Part shown: piece by piece, positions 55,056-62,154 of the stretch | How the letters are laid out: every line of letters begins with the position of its first letter | How positions within the stretch are numbered: the first letter of the stretch is position 1 | Virus record (IMG/VR): IMGVR_UViG_3300032116_000147 | Coordinates: 1-64,000 of that record | Strand: one strand, 5' to 3' | Source of the DNA: a virus | DNA: 64,000 bases | Position numbers and translations under genes: made by a program | Notes under the pieces: generated by a model | What the model was told of the DNA's origin: nothing | The model's database searches: none | The model's input: only the letters and a program-made list of their open reading frames with translations

Positions 55056-55856
55056 ATGAAACAAAAAAACTCATCAATACCGATTAACCAAGAAGAAATT
55101 CAACATTACTTGAAAGATATTCGTAGAATAAAAGTAATGACTCCTGAACGTGAGAAAGAATTAGCCAAAATAATACTTGACGGAGACATTTCAGAAAAAG
55201 AAAGACAAAAAATTAATAAAGAACTTTTAGAGGGTAACTTACGATTTGTGATAACAGTTGCCAAACAATATCAAAATCAAGGTTTAGATTTTCCTGACCT
55301 TATTGCTGAAGGTAATTTAGGTTTAATGAAAGCGATACAAAATTTTGATTGGTCAAAAAATCTAAGATTTATCTCTTACGCTGTTTGGTGGGTTAAGCAA
55401 TCAATTTTACAATCTTTGAATGATAATTCAAGAACAATTAGATTACCTGTGAATGTTGTTCAAGATTTACAAAGAGCTAAGAAAGAAGTTGAAAACAAAG
55501 GTGGTAAATTAGAGGATAGGTTTGAAAATTTACCGTCAATTATTGATTTGGACATGTATATCAATGAAGAGGGTGATACTTTAGTAGATATACTTAAAAA
55601 TGAAGGGGCGGATATGCCTGACGCCAATTTTAACAATGAGGATATACTTAAATCAGAATTGATGACAATCCTTAATATATTGGATGAAAGAGAAAAGGTT
55701 ATTATCCAAGATTATTTTGGGATATCAGGTACACCAAGAACATTAGAAGATATCGGTGGTGATTTTAACTTAACTAAAGAAAGAGTTAGACAGATTAAAG
55801 AAAAGGCTCTTCGAAAATTAAGGAATGAGAGTTCAATTTTATTTGACTACTTGTAG
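55056..55856 (+). CDS. RpoD-like sigma-70 family factor
   Basis: 266 residues with regions 1.2 to 4. Region 2 is NLRFVITVAKQYQNQGLDFP, then GNLGLMKAIQNFDW and FISYAVWWVKQSILQSL, with the core-binding and -10-recognition helices intact. Region 3 has SRTIRLPVNVVQDL. Region 4 ends with a helix-turn-helix (TLEDIGGDFNLTKERVRQIK, then EKALRKLR) that would read a -35 element. Length and sequence resemble primary sigma factors of Bacteroidota and not T4 gp55, which lacks domain 4. It likely redirects host RNA polymerase to phage promoters. A terminator follows immediately. Confidence 0.92.
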   Translation: MKQKNSSIPINQEEIQHYLKDIRRIKVMTPEREKELAKIILDGDISEKERQKINKELLEGNLRFVITVAKQYQNQGLDFPDLIAEGNLGLMKAIQNFDWSKNLRFISYAVWWVKQSILQSLNDNSRTIRLPVNVVQDLQRAKKEVENKGGKLEDRFENLPSIIDLDMYINEEGDTLVDILKNEGADMPDANFNNEDILKSELMTILNILDEREKVIIQDYFGISGTPRTLEDIGGDFNLTKERVRQIKEKALRKLRNESSILFDYL

Positions 55857-55864
55857 AAAAAAGA

Positions 55865-55898
55865 AAAACCTTCTATTTATTATGATAGAAGGTTTTTT
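55865..55898 (+). terminator. Intrinsic terminator after the sigma gene
   Basis: 12-bp stem AAAACCTTCTAT (55865-55876) and ATAGAAGGTTTT (55885-55896) with an 8-base loop and a T-rich 3' side. It begins 9 bases after the sigma stop codon. The loop side contains TATTTATT (55874-55881), which matches the recurrent motif, probably by chance. Confidence 0.9.
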
Positions 55899-55918
55899 AT
55901 TTTATAGGAAAAATTATT

Positions 55919-56248
55919 ATGAAAAATTTTATTGAACTGTTAAAAAAATATAAGTTGTATATATTATCGGCTTTGTTTGTTATTTTCTTTTTTAGGTCTT
56001 GTAGTAAATCAGGACAAGTAAATAAACTTGAAAAAACTGAAATTAAGAAAGAAAAAGTAATAGATAGTCTAAGTAACGTCATTAAGAGTCAAGAATATAC
56101 AATCAATAATATCTCAGAAGTTATCAGATTAGAAAAAATCAAAGTTCACACTGATTACGATAATTACATTTCAGGTAAAGACAGAGGTGAACAACTAATG
56201 GAACTTCATATGAAAGTTAAACAAAATATTAAAGATTTACAAAAATGA
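55919..56248 (+). CDS. Membrane-anchored coiled-coil protein, spanin-like (109 aa)
   Basis: A short basic N-terminus, one hydrophobic helix (about 11-28, YKLYILSALFVIFFF) and then a periplasmic-type charged coiled coil (KLEKTEIKKEKVIDSLSNVI). This topology matches an inner-membrane spanin or a structural anchor. FRSC after the helix faintly resembles a lipobox but lacks the usual small residues. The stop overlaps the next start (ATGA). Confidence 0.55.
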   Translation: MKNFIELLKKYKLYILSALFVIFFFRSCSKSGQVNKLEKTEIKKEKVIDSLSNVIKSQEYTINNISEVIRLEKIKVHTDYDNYISGKDRGEQLMELHMKVKQNIKDLQK

Positions 56249-56982
56249 GTAAAATTTGGGAATGGATAAAAAATAATCCAAACAGGACTATGTTTTTAGT
56301 TCCTATTTTTTTAGTTGCTGGAATATCTATTTCACACGTTGTTTCTTGGTATGATATTGCGAATCCATTTAGTTGGGCGGTTTATTTATCTATAGCTATT
56401 GAGGTGGGAGCGATGACCGCTTTGGTTGCTGCTACTAATAAGATTAAAGGTGGTGTTTGGTTTATGTTTGGTCTCATAACATTAATTCAAATGATAGGGA
56501 ATGTCTTTTTCTCATATAAAGAGATTGATGCTAATAGTGATTTATTTAAATCTTGGGTTGAGTTAACAGGACCTTTATTTGAAGGTTTAGGTTCTGACCC
56601 ATCAGATATTATATCACAAAAAAGATGGTTGGCATTTTTAGAAGGTGGGTTACTCCCAATAATTTCACTAACATCGTTACATTTCTTTACAAAGTATGAG
56701 AGTAGTAAAAATAATGATGAAATCGTAAAAGAAGATAAGGAAAAATATATTGAAGATGTAAAATTAAAGATAACACAAGAAGAACCTCAGCAAGTTGAAA
56801 TTGAACATTCATTCCAAGAGGAAATTACAGATGTTGATTTTAAAAAAATTATAGAAGAAGAAATTGTACATGATGAGGTTACAGAAACTTTAAACATTGA
56901 TGAAAATAATAATCAAAATGAAGATTTAAATGTTGATGAATCAAATCAAAAAAAAAGATTACATTACAGTAAGAATAATTAA
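56245..56982 (+). CDS. Four-helix membrane protein with acidic tail, possible holin
   Basis: 245 residues. Four hydrophobic segments: about 15-33 (TMFLVPIFLVAGISISHVV), 41-62 (FSWAVYLSIAIEVGAMTALV), 69-90 (GGVWFMFGLITLIQMIGNVF) and 130-147 (LEGGLLPIISLTSLHFF). The last 95 residues are a cytoplasm-type, very acidic tail. The gene sits between a spanin-like anchor and an amidase, so a holin or lysis-control role is plausible, but four helices with a long acidic tail is unusual for a holin. ATGA-coupled to the gene before. Confidence 0.5.
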   Translation: MSKIWEWIKNNPNRTMFLVPIFLVAGISISHVVSWYDIANPFSWAVYLSIAIEVGAMTALVAATNKIKGGVWFMFGLITLIQMIGNVFFSYKEIDANSDLFKSWVELTGPLFEGLGSDPSDIISQKRWLAFLEGGLLPIISLTSLHFFTKYESSKNNDEIVKEDKEKYIEDVKLKITQEEPQQVEIEHSFQEEITDVDFKKIIEEEIVHDEVTETLNIDENNNQNEDLNVDESNQKKRLHYSKNN

Positions 56983-56998
56983 TTTTTTTATATGATTG

Positions 56999-57604
56999 AT
57001 GTTAAATATAATTAAATATGATAATTTCAAATCAATAGGTAAAAACTATAATAAGAAACAAATTATCTTAACTCATACATCAACAAAGTTAGAAAATTAT
57101 TTAACTGGTCTCAAATATAGGTTTAATAAATCTTATTCTAAAATTCCTAATTACATTGTGGATACTGATGGTAGGGTAATTCATCTACTTGAAAATGAAG
57201 ATTATAGTGAATTCTTCCAAAATTCAGAAATAAATCAAAATTCGATAATAATTTCTTTAGAAAATTTGGGTTGGTTAAATAAAGAACCTCTGAATAATCA
57301 TTACGTTAACTGGATTGGTGATATTTATAAAGGTAAAGTTTTTGAAAGAAAATGGAGAGAACGTTTTTTTTGGCATCCATATACTACATACCAAATTGAA
57401 AGTTTAGCAAAACTTTGTAATTTGATATTTGAAAATACGAAAATTGAAAAAAATGTTTTAGGACATAATACAAAAATAAATGGAATAGAAAAATTCAAAG
57501 GTGTTGTTACAAGAAGTAATTTTTATAATTATTTTACCGATGTGAACCCTTCCTTTGATTTTGAATTATTTATAAAAAAAATAGAAGATGAACAATTCAC
57601 ATGA
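56999..57604 (+). CDS. N-acetylmuramoyl-L-alanine amidase-like endolysin
   Basis: 201 residues from ATG 56999. A TTG three bases earlier is possible but less likely. Amidase_2-type features are seen in order: QIILTHTST (zinc His H26), YIVDTDGRVIHLLEN, SIIISLENLGWL (Glu), WHPYTTYQIESLAKLC and VLGHNTKING (zinc His H156). At the third ligand position the protein has TDVNPSFDF, Asn instead of the usual Asp or Cys. No signal peptide, as for endolysins released through a holin. It is the best endolysin candidate; activity is uncertain because of the altered ligand. Confidence 0.7.
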   Translation: MLNIIKYDNFKSIGKNYNKKQIILTHTSTKLENYLTGLKYRFNKSYSKIPNYIVDTDGRVIHLLENEDYSEFFQNSEINQNSIIISLENLGWLNKEPLNNHYVNWIGDIYKGKVFERKWRERFFWHPYTTYQIESLAKLCNLIFENTKIEKNVLGHNTKINGIEKFKGVVTRSNFYNYFTDVNPSFDFELFIKKIEDEQFT

Positions 57605-58193
57605 TGAAATAAAAAAATTATTGAAAGCGTCAAGAAGTATGCTTTCAAATACATGGTCTAATTTACAAAATGAAGAGATTAAAAGTAAGTATAATATTAT
57701 AAGTGAACAAGTCGGTATTGAAGGTTCATCTGTAGTTGACAAAATGAATATAACAAAATCAGTTGTAGATAGGATTGACGATGACGTAAAAACAAAAGAA
57801 GATAAATCTCAGGCATATAGAATTTCTGGGGGGATATTAGTTTTAAACGGTAAAGAACAATCTGAATTAGAGTTAACTACTGATGAAAAAATTGCGTTTC
57901 AAGAAACAATGGATGAGTTTGTTGCGGAAGTATCTGACTTAGTTGATTTTAATAAATTGAACGTTTACAAAAATAATGTTGAATGGTCAGGTAAAATTAT
58001 AGATTTTGACATAGATTTTTTCTTTTCGATAGGTGAAGAAAACGGAATGTATATTAATGGAGAAATGATTAAAACAGACCAAAGTTTTTTGGAATTATTA
58101 GAAAAATTAAAAGTTTTTTATGAAAAATTTAAATCAAAATGGTCTAAAATTTTAGCATCAAGAAAGAAAACTAAAAAAGAAAATGAAGAATAA
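57588..58193 (+). CDS. Unknown soluble protein in the lysis region (201 aa)
   Basis: Overlaps the amidase gene by 17 bases and the next gene by 11. Lys/Glu-rich and mostly helical, with a central strand-rich part (YRISGGILVLNGKEQSELEL, KIIDFDIDFFFSIGEENGMY). The C-terminus is very basic (KSKWSKILASRKKTKKEN). No family recognised. The strong overlaps show it is expressed with the neighbouring lysis-type genes. Confidence 0.6.
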   Translation: MNNSHDEIKKLLKASRSMLSNTWSNLQNEEIKSKYNIISEQVGIEGSSVVDKMNITKSVVDRIDDDVKTKEDKSQAYRISGGILVLNGKEQSELELTTDEKIAFQETMDEFVAEVSDLVDFNKLNVYKNNVEWSGKIIDFDIDFFFSIGEENGMYINGEMIKTDQSFLELLEKLKVFYEKFKSKWSKILASRKKTKKENEE

Positions 58194-58524
58194 TAGTATA
58201 GTTAGTATTTTATTTTTAATTATAATTGGTCTTTTTGTTTATGATATTGTTACAACAAATAAGATAAAGACTGATATTGAAAAATACCAAACTTCAATAG
58301 ATAGTATCCAAACTAAAATTGATTCAGTATCATTAATTAACAAAGAATTGGATAATAAATTGGCTGAGCTTGATACAAATATCACAGAAATTACTCAGGA
58401 AATTGAATTAGTTGATAACAACATAAACATTATAAAAACGAAAACAAATGAAAAAGTTGATGCTGTTGACCATTATGATAATGATGAGCTTAATAAGTTT
58501 TTCACAGGTAGATACGGGAGCTAA
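58183..58524 (+). CDS. Membrane-anchored coiled-coil protein, i-spanin-like (113 aa)
   Basis: One N-terminal membrane helix (about 5-22, SIVSILFLIIIGLFVYDIV) and a long periplasmic-type coiled coil (IEKYQTSIDSIQTKIDSVSL, NKLAELDTNITEITQEI). This is the build of an inner-membrane spanin. It overlaps the following gene by 77 bases in a different frame, similar to the overlapping spanin genes of many phages. No lipobox is visible, so it is the inner-membrane partner if the guess is right. Confidence 0.6.
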   Translation: MKNNSIVSILFLIIIGLFVYDIVTTNKIKTDIEKYQTSIDSIQTKIDSVSLINKELDNKLAELDTNITEITQEIELVDNNINIIKTKTNEKVDAVDHYDNDELNKFFTGRYGS

Positions 58525-58870
58525 AGATACGACTAAAGTTATTATTAGTTCACAAGTTGCTAGAAAGATTGCTAAAGATTTAGTTAAATTAGAAGGGTGT
58601 CTCCAAGAGAATCAAGAATTATATTCAAAGATATCATTACTTGAAGATAGAGAAAAACAAAAAGATAGTAAGATTGAAATCTTAACAGAAAAAGACAAAA
58701 ACAATCAAATAATAATTGGTGAAAAAGACAAACAAATTGGGTTATATGTTAATATGACTGACGATTTACAAAATGAGATTAAAACAACAAATGATAAATC
58801 TGTGTGGTGGAGAAGAGGAACAATTGCTTCAACAACAGGATTAATATTATTATTAATAATAGCTTTTTAA
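58448..58870 (+). CDS. Signal-peptide protein with C-terminal membrane helix, spanin partner?
   Basis: 140 residues. The first 20 residues (KKLMLLTIMIMMSLISFSQ) form a signal peptide with the FSQ ending typical of Bacteroidota. A charged coiled coil follows (LEDREKQKDSKIEILTEKDK), and a C-terminal helix (about 124-140, TIASTTGLILLLIIAF) anchors it. The gene starts inside the 113-aa gene and overlaps it by 77 bases. The topology recalls single-molecule spanins, which have a lipid-anchored N-terminus and a C-terminal membrane helix, but no lipobox Cys is present, so its role is unresolved. Confidence 0.6.
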   Translation: MKKLMLLTIMIMMSLISFSQVDTGAKDTTKVIISSQVARKIAKDLVKLEGCLQENQELYSKISLLEDREKQKDSKIEILTEKDKNNQIIIGEKDKQIGLYVNMTDDLQNEIKTTNDKSVWWRRGTIASTTGLILLLIIAF

Positions 58871-58874
58871 TTCC

Positions 58875-59813
58875 ATGAAATTAAAAGAAAATATAAATTT
58901 AACAGACGTTTTGAAAAAAAAAATATTTTCGAATTCTGATATAACTTCTAGTTCTGATGGAGCAATTGAGGCTTTCGGTGTAATAAATAAAGTTTCTCAA
59001 GAAGTTGGTGAAGAAAAAATAGTTAAAAGAAAGATACAAAAAAATAAAATAAAAAATTTAATTGGAAACGTAAAAATGGATAAACCAATTGGTAAATTGT
59101 TTTCATTAGGTAAATCAACAACTAATGAAAACGCAAGGGCTAAAGAACAATTCAAATTAGATTTAAAAAATGACCCTGACTTTAATGAATTTAAAAAAGG
59201 AGAAAATGAATTTGGGACTCCAAATGTGTCATTAAGTGACCCATTTATTAAAAAGAAAAAATACAAACACGTTTCTAAAGTTGAAGATTTAGATGAAGAT
59301 TGGTCTGAAAAATATAAAAAAAGTATAGATTGTAATAATCCTAAAGGATTTTCACAAAAGGCCCATTGTCAGGGTAAAAAAAAGAAAGGAGAACAAAGTG
59401 AAGCTACGGGTAGTGGTTCTGCTGGAGGTTTTATGGCACCCGTAGGGTTTGACCCTAATAGTGATTTTGTTAAAAGAAGTTTTTCTGAAAAACCTAAAAA
59501 GATTGAAACCAAAGAAGCGACTGGTTCAGGTTCTGCTGGTTCATACGAAACTAATTCAATTTGGGCTAAATCAAAAAGTAAAAAAGATTGGAGAGGTGCT
59601 TCTAAGACACAAATACCTGGAGGTAAATTTGTTCAGGTTAAGAAAAAATGTAAAAAGTTTCCATATTGTAATCAAGGTGATATTAAAGCATTGAATATAT
59701 GGGAAAATGAAACTTTAAAAAAAGTTATATCTAACGTAAGTCAAAAATACAATATTAGTGAAGATGTTGTAAAAAATATCATAGCTTACGAATATGATTT
59801 AATTAAAAGCTAA
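58875..59813 (+). CDS. Charged protein with C-x-NPKGFSQ-x-HC and GSGSAG motifs (312 aa)
   Basis: Very Lys-rich. A conserved-looking motif, DCNNPKGFSQKAHC (about 149-162), contains two Cys and a His that could bind a metal. Two copies of EATGSGSAG (about 175-183 and 213-221), each followed by a short phage-type tail, suggest duplicated tags. Near the end CKKFPYCNQGDIKALNI adds another Cys pair. Motifs of this kind occur, from memory, in virion-associated proteins of T4-like marine phages, but the function is unknown. It lies just ahead of another charged motif-rich protein. Confidence 0.6.
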   Translation: MKLKENINLTDVLKKKIFSNSDITSSSDGAIEAFGVINKVSQEVGEEKIVKRKIQKNKIKNLIGNVKMDKPIGKLFSLGKSTTNENARAKEQFKLDLKNDPDFNEFKKGENEFGTPNVSLSDPFIKKKKYKHVSKVEDLDEDWSEKYKKSIDCNNPKGFSQKAHCQGKKKKGEQSEATGSGSAGGFMAPVGFDPNSDFVKRSFSEKPKKIETKEATGSGSAGSYETNSIWAKSKSKKDWRGASKTQIPGGKFVQVKKKCKKFPYCNQGDIKALNIWENETLKKVISNVSQKYNISEDVVKNIIAYEYDLIKS

Positions 59814-59822
59814 AATAATAGA

Positions 59823-59830
59823 TATTTATA
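59823..59830 (+). promoter_or_regulatory. TATTTATA motif upstream of the 512-aa gene
   Basis: TATTTATA 12 bases before ATG 59843, in a 29-base gap. One of the recurrent copies and a candidate promoter element. Confidence 0.4.
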
Positions 59831-59842
59831 AAGAAAAAAAAA

Positions 59843-61381
59843 ATGAAAAACTCTAAAGACAAATACATCAATTCATTAGTTTCAAAATTAATTAATGAAA
59901 CTTTAAATGAGAAGGCAGACAGTTTAGTATCAAAAATCAAATCAAGTATGGATGAAGATTTGGGAGGTATGGAAGATTCACATCCTCGTTTTGGTAACCT
60001 TAGATTTTCTGATTACACAAGTGATGAAATTAAAGATATGTTAAGAAAACCAATGATTGAACCAATGGATATTACAGTTGATGACGAAGAAGGATATGAT
60101 GATGAAGATGATATGATGTATGTACCAAAAAGACGAAAGTCTAGTTTTGAAGACGATGAAGAAGATGAATATGATTCTTATGAAAATATGTACGAAGAAT
60201 TAGAAGAAGGTATGGGTATGGCTTGTGAGTCATGTGGTGGAAATTTATCTGAAGGTGAATGTACTGAATGTGGATGGTCTAAAGACTCAATGGAAGAAGA
60301 ATATGGTATAGAAACTAAATTTAGACCTGCAGGGTCATCATTTGACTATGTTCAAGAAGAAGATATGGAAGATGAAGAGGGTATAGACCAAGATATGTCT
60401 TCAGCTTATGACGAAAGAGTATCAAGATTTTGTGACACTGAAAGTGAAGATTATAATGAAGAATCTTGTAACTACTTGAAGAATGATTTTTTAACTGAAG
60501 AAATGAAAGAAGCTCTTCACGGTAAACAAAGAAAATTAGATAAGAACAAAAATAATAAGATTGATTCTGAAGATTTTAAAATGTTGAGAAAAGGTAAGAA
60601 GGAGACCAAAGAAAGTAGTAAACCTGATTTCTTAGATTTAGATAAAGATGGTAATAAAAAAGAATCTATGAAATCAGCGGCTAAAGATGTTAAATCAAAG
60701 GTTGCCGAATCATTAAAGTTAACTGAAGATGAATTAGTTAGTTTAATAGAAAATATTATTAAAGAAGAAAAAAAATCAAATATAAAAAATTCTAACACAA
60801 GAGGTTTGGATGTTTATCAAAAGGCTCACAGAGGGTCAGGTAAAGAAAATGATGATTATTTAAAATCTGTTGCTAAGAAAATGAAAGAATACTTAAAAGA
60901 CGGTTCTAAAGGTAAATATGATACAAACCCTGATATATTTCCGAAAGGTAATGGTGATTTAGCGAAAATGTCTAAAAAGGCTTATATCCCATCAGATGCG
61001 GTACAAGATTATACTGATAATTTAACCGCGGCAGGTCTTGAGAATTTAGATTATGATGCGATTCATCCAAATGAAGATTGGGTTACTGCTAATGTTGAAG
61101 GTTCTTCTAAAACAGGTAATAATCCTGATTGGGCGAATACTGGTAAATCTGATGTTAACAAAAAAAGAAATAAGATTAGAAAGGACAACATGTTAGCTAA
61201 AATCAAGAGAAAGGCGTATAATAAATCTCCTCAACCAGTTGTTAATGATAAAACAGGTGAAGACACATCTGATAAGTTGATGATGAAACTTGAATCAACT
61301 GAGAATAAGAAAAACGAAATATTATCAGAAGAGTTTAACCGAATGAAAAACCTTATGGGTTACAATAAAAAAACTCAATAA
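59843..61381 (+). CDS. Acidic protein with zinc-ribbon and EF-hand-like loops (512 aa)
   Basis: Highly charged throughout. Around residues 127-145 a CESCGGNLSEGECTECGW zinc ribbon is visible. Around 230-250 a calcium-type loop (DKNKNNKIDSEDF) and around 266-280 a second (DLDKDGNKKESM) follow the DxDxDG rule of EF hands. About 295-310 has LTEDELVSLIENII. The end EEFNRMKNLMGYN resembles a short tag in other proteins here. The C-terminal third is Lys/Asn-rich. A head-core, scaffold or internal virion protein is a fair guess from composition. It is followed by the promoter/terminator locus at 61382. Confidence 0.6.
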   Translation: MKNSKDKYINSLVSKLINETLNEKADSLVSKIKSSMDEDLGGMEDSHPRFGNLRFSDYTSDEIKDMLRKPMIEPMDITVDDEEGYDDEDDMMYVPKRRKSSFEDDEEDEYDSYENMYEELEEGMGMACESCGGNLSEGECTECGWSKDSMEEEYGIETKFRPAGSSFDYVQEEDMEDEEGIDQDMSSAYDERVSRFCDTESEDYNEESCNYLKNDFLTEEMKEALHGKQRKLDKNKNNKIDSEDFKMLRKGKKETKESSKPDFLDLDKDGNKKESMKSAAKDVKSKVAESLKLTEDELVSLIENIIKEEKKSNIKNSNTRGLDVYQKAHRGSGKENDDYLKSVAKKMKEYLKDGSKGKYDTNPDIFPKGNGDLAKMSKKAYIPSDAVQDYTDNLTAAGLENLDYDAIHPNEDWVTANVEGSSKTGNNPDWANTGKSDVNKKRNKIRKDNMLAKIKRKAYNKSPQPVVNDKTGEDTSDKLMMKLESTENKKNEILSEEFNRMKNLMGYNKKTQ

Positions 61382-61409
61382 TTCACAATTTAAAATAAGT
61401 TATTATAAT
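61382..61409 (+). promoter_or_regulatory. Sigma-70-type promoter inside a terminator locus
   Basis: TTCACA at 61382-61387, 16-base spacer, TATAAT at 61404-61409. The predicted start is near 61416, inside the left arm of the terminator hairpin, so transcripts starting here would lack most of that arm. Confidence 0.5.
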
Positions 61410-61443
61410 TTCTCCATAAGAGTTTCTTATGGAGAATTTTTTT
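61410..61443 (+). terminator. Terminator hairpin that contains the next start codon
   Basis: 12-bp perfect stem TTCTCCATAAGA (61410-61421) and TCTTATGGAGAA (61425-61436) with a 3-base loop and seven T residues. The ATG of the next gene (61429-61431) lies inside the right arm, so it is sequestered in any transcript that includes the whole hairpin. Confidence 0.85.
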
Positions 61444-61905
61444 AATTATATAACACAATCTTTACAAACCGAAGAAGTAGAAATTTGGTTTAAAAGCCAA
61501 AATATTTTTCCTGAAAAGTTAGAGTTATTTTTTGATTTTTTACAATCTTTAAATTTAATAATATCTGAAACCTATTTAGGTGAACCTGATTCACACAGTG
61601 AAACAAAAATTGTGATGACTGAAGATGATAAGCATAAACATTTTGTTTGGTGTTGGAATAAAGTAATTGACGATTTCTCAAAAGAAGAATTAATCTTTGA
61701 AAAAACAGGAGAACATTTTGATTATTTAAAATCTTTTTACGACGATATTTTTTATTTACAAAAAGAAGAAATAGTAAGAAAATCAATCTCAAAATTTTTT
61801 AAAGAACTTTTTGATTTAGAAAAACCTTTCACCAAATCAGATTTAGATATGATTGGTAATATCTATAAACTTTTAGATAAGAATATGAAAATTAAAAAAA
61901 AATAG
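61429..61905 (+). CDS. Acidic unknown protein started inside a terminator hairpin (158 aa)
   Basis: Aromatic- and Glu-rich, mostly helical (EEVEIWFKSQNIFPEKLELF, KHFVWCWNKVIDDFSKEELI, LYKLLDKNMKIKKK-type basic end). No family recognised. The start ATG lies in the right arm of the terminator at 61410-61443, an arrangement that would allow translation only from transcripts beginning within the hairpin. No other ATG occurs in frame before about residue 65, so the start is fairly secure. Confidence 0.6.
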   Translation: MENFFNYITQSLQTEEVEIWFKSQNIFPEKLELFFDFLQSLNLIISETYLGEPDSHSETKIVMTEDDKHKHFVWCWNKVIDDFSKEELIFEKTGEHFDYLKSFYDDIFYLQKEEIVRKSISKFFKELFDLEKPFTKSDLDMIGNIYKLLDKNMKIKKK

Positions 61906-61971
61906 TTTTTATTTACTATGATGAAAAAAAAATTATTTTTTAAAAGATAATAAATACAAATAAACAAAACA

Positions 61972-62154
61972 ATGGAAACTATAGAAAAAATTAAAACTTT
62001 AACTGACGAATTATCAGTTGACACATCAAAATTTTTTAAAGGTAACAAAAGCGCGGGTACAAGAGCAAGAAAAACAGCTCAAGAATTGAAGTCGTTGTTA
62101 CAAATTTTGAGAGGTGAAATTTTAGACGAAAGAAAAAAAACTGAAGATGCTTGA
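61972..62154 (+). CDS. Histone H1/Hc1-like small protein
   Basis: 60 residues: an acidic N-terminal helix (METIEKIKTLTDELSVDT), then the motif NKSAGTRARKTAQELKSLL at about 25-43, and a Lys-rich end. The motif (NKxAGTRARKxxxEIxxLL) is that of Bacteroidota Hc1-type histone H1-like proteins, DNA-binding chromatin proteins; the long basic tail is absent. It would be a DNA-bending or condensing factor, or an interferer with the host counterpart. The stop overlaps the next start (ATGCTTGA). Confidence 0.7.
   Translation: METIEKIKTLTDELSVDTSKFFKGNKSAGTRARKTAQELKSLLQILRGEILDERKKTEDA

Noticed and set aside
55874-55881. TATTTATT in the sigma-gene terminator loop as a promoter for the lysis cassette
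   Set aside because: It matches the recurrent motif but lies inside a terminator stem-loop and 37 bases from the next start; coincidence is more likely.
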